Positions 12,946-13,236 of a DNA stretch of 13,236 nt are shown in pieces. Origin of the DNA: B10-G9 sp964627755 (GTDB lineage: Bacteria > Chloroflexota > Anaerolineae > Anaerolineales > UBA11858); NCBI GenBank assembly GCA_964627755.1, contig CAZVIH010000031.1, positions 1-13,236 on the forward strand. The letters run 5' to 3'. The notes beneath the pieces were generated by a model that saw only the letters and a list, made by a program, of their open reading frames with translations, did not search any database and had not been told where the DNA came from. Numbering within the stretch: position 1 is the first letter of the stretch; each line of letters begins with the position of its first letter. A program made the translations under genes and the position numbers.

Positions 12946-13236
12946 ATGAAATCTGCCTGGATCAAAACCTTTATGTTGGCTCATAAAACCATCTATCAAC
13001 TAACCAGAGGGTGGATTGGACATTACGCGCTGTATCACCGCTTCCTGCTGCTGAGAACCACCGGCAGGAAATCCGGGAAGAAATACCTCACCCCGCTCTC
13101 CTATTTTAAGGATGGAAACAACTACATCCTGGTCGCTTCCAATTGGGGTCAAGCTGATCATCCCCAATGGTACAAGAACCTGTTGAAAGAGCCTGAGACC
13201 TTGATCCAGGTAAGATCCAAAAAAATCCCGGTGCGT
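12946..13236 (+). CDS. Deazaflavin-dependent nitroreductase-family oxidoreductase, partial
   Basis: The first 97 codons are present, and the gene continues past the window edge. They match the N-terminal half of Ddn/DUF385-type split-barrel proteins, several of which use reduced coenzyme F420 to reduce nitro compounds or quinones. The motif LLRTTGRKSGKKYLTPLSYF (about 35-54), then 'GNNYILVASNWGQADHPQWYKNLLKEP', is typical. It includes the Arg/Lys-rich loop that binds the cofactor phosphate and the P.WY.NL segment. AAGGTG sits about 6 nt before the ATG. Full-length members have roughly 130-160 residues. Cofactor and substrate are family inference, since F420, FMN and other cofactors occur among relatives. 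Confidence 0.87.
   Translation, partial: MKSAWIKTFMLAHKTIYQLTRGWIGHYALYHRFLLLRTTGRKSGKKYLTPLSYFKDGNNYILVASNWGQADHPQWYKNLLKEPETLIQVRSKKIPVR

Overview
The window looks like a chromosomal segment of a Chloroflexota bacterium, probably class Anaerolineae. This is an inference from style, not a database match. Lipoproteins carry Thr/Pro/Glu linkers straight after the lipobox, one followed by a VATSVAAT-type stretch. An ECF sigma factor is paired with a membrane protein whose N-terminus has the 'LDDCL..M.RGESL.DIL..YP' pattern known from chloroflexal sigma regulators. A deazaflavin (F420)-type oxidoreductase is also present. Composition is moderate GC with AT-rich intergenic spacers.

Layout. Positions 1-3645 are all on the minus strand. 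In transcription order they hold a membrane-anchored extracytoplasmic protein (3645-2845), a small His-rich two-TM protein (2616-2152), an OmpR-type response regulator (1982-1290) and its sensor kinase (1293-133, ATGA overlap). A ~87-bp intergenic repeat occurs twice here (13-99 and 2709-2794), each time just downstream of a stop codon. Two copies of an 11-bp palindrome sit upstream of the response regulator. Positions 3937-5295 (+) encode a beta-propeller lipoprotein. It converges, across a bidirectional terminator (5331-5362), on a minus-strand pair: an ECF sigma factor (6826-6302) and a single-TM anti-sigma-like protein (6305-5385, ATGA overlap) ending in an E/K-rich 11-residue repeat.

Positions 6827-7226 are non-coding and contain a GGACCG-rich region with a large imperfect hairpin. 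Next comes a broken MazG-like pyrophosphohydrolase gene (7227-7355, 42 codons). It ends at the right end of an IS200/IS605-family element (about 7353-9005, minus) that carries an apparently complete TnpA and TnpB. The end of tnpB folds into a series of hairpins, as expected for an omega-RNA scaffold. The DNA just outside is mazG sequence, so the putative guide would match the mazG fragment.

Positions 9137-13236 are all plus strand: a stomatin/SPFH protein with its own terminator, an M1-family membrane-anchored metallopeptidase, a caspase-like lipoprotein with an EF-hand loop, and the start of a deazaflavin-dependent nitroreductase-family protein cut by the window edge. The caspase-like gene lies between two 25-nt palindromes that differ by compensatory base changes, so they look like two copies of a REP-like family.

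Much of the window concerns the cell envelope: a two-component system, an ECF/anti-sigma pair, lipoproteins, a slipin and surface peptidases. No single new multi-gene system is evident. The best leads are the duplicated repeats, the paired operators and the TnpB/omega-RNA unit.
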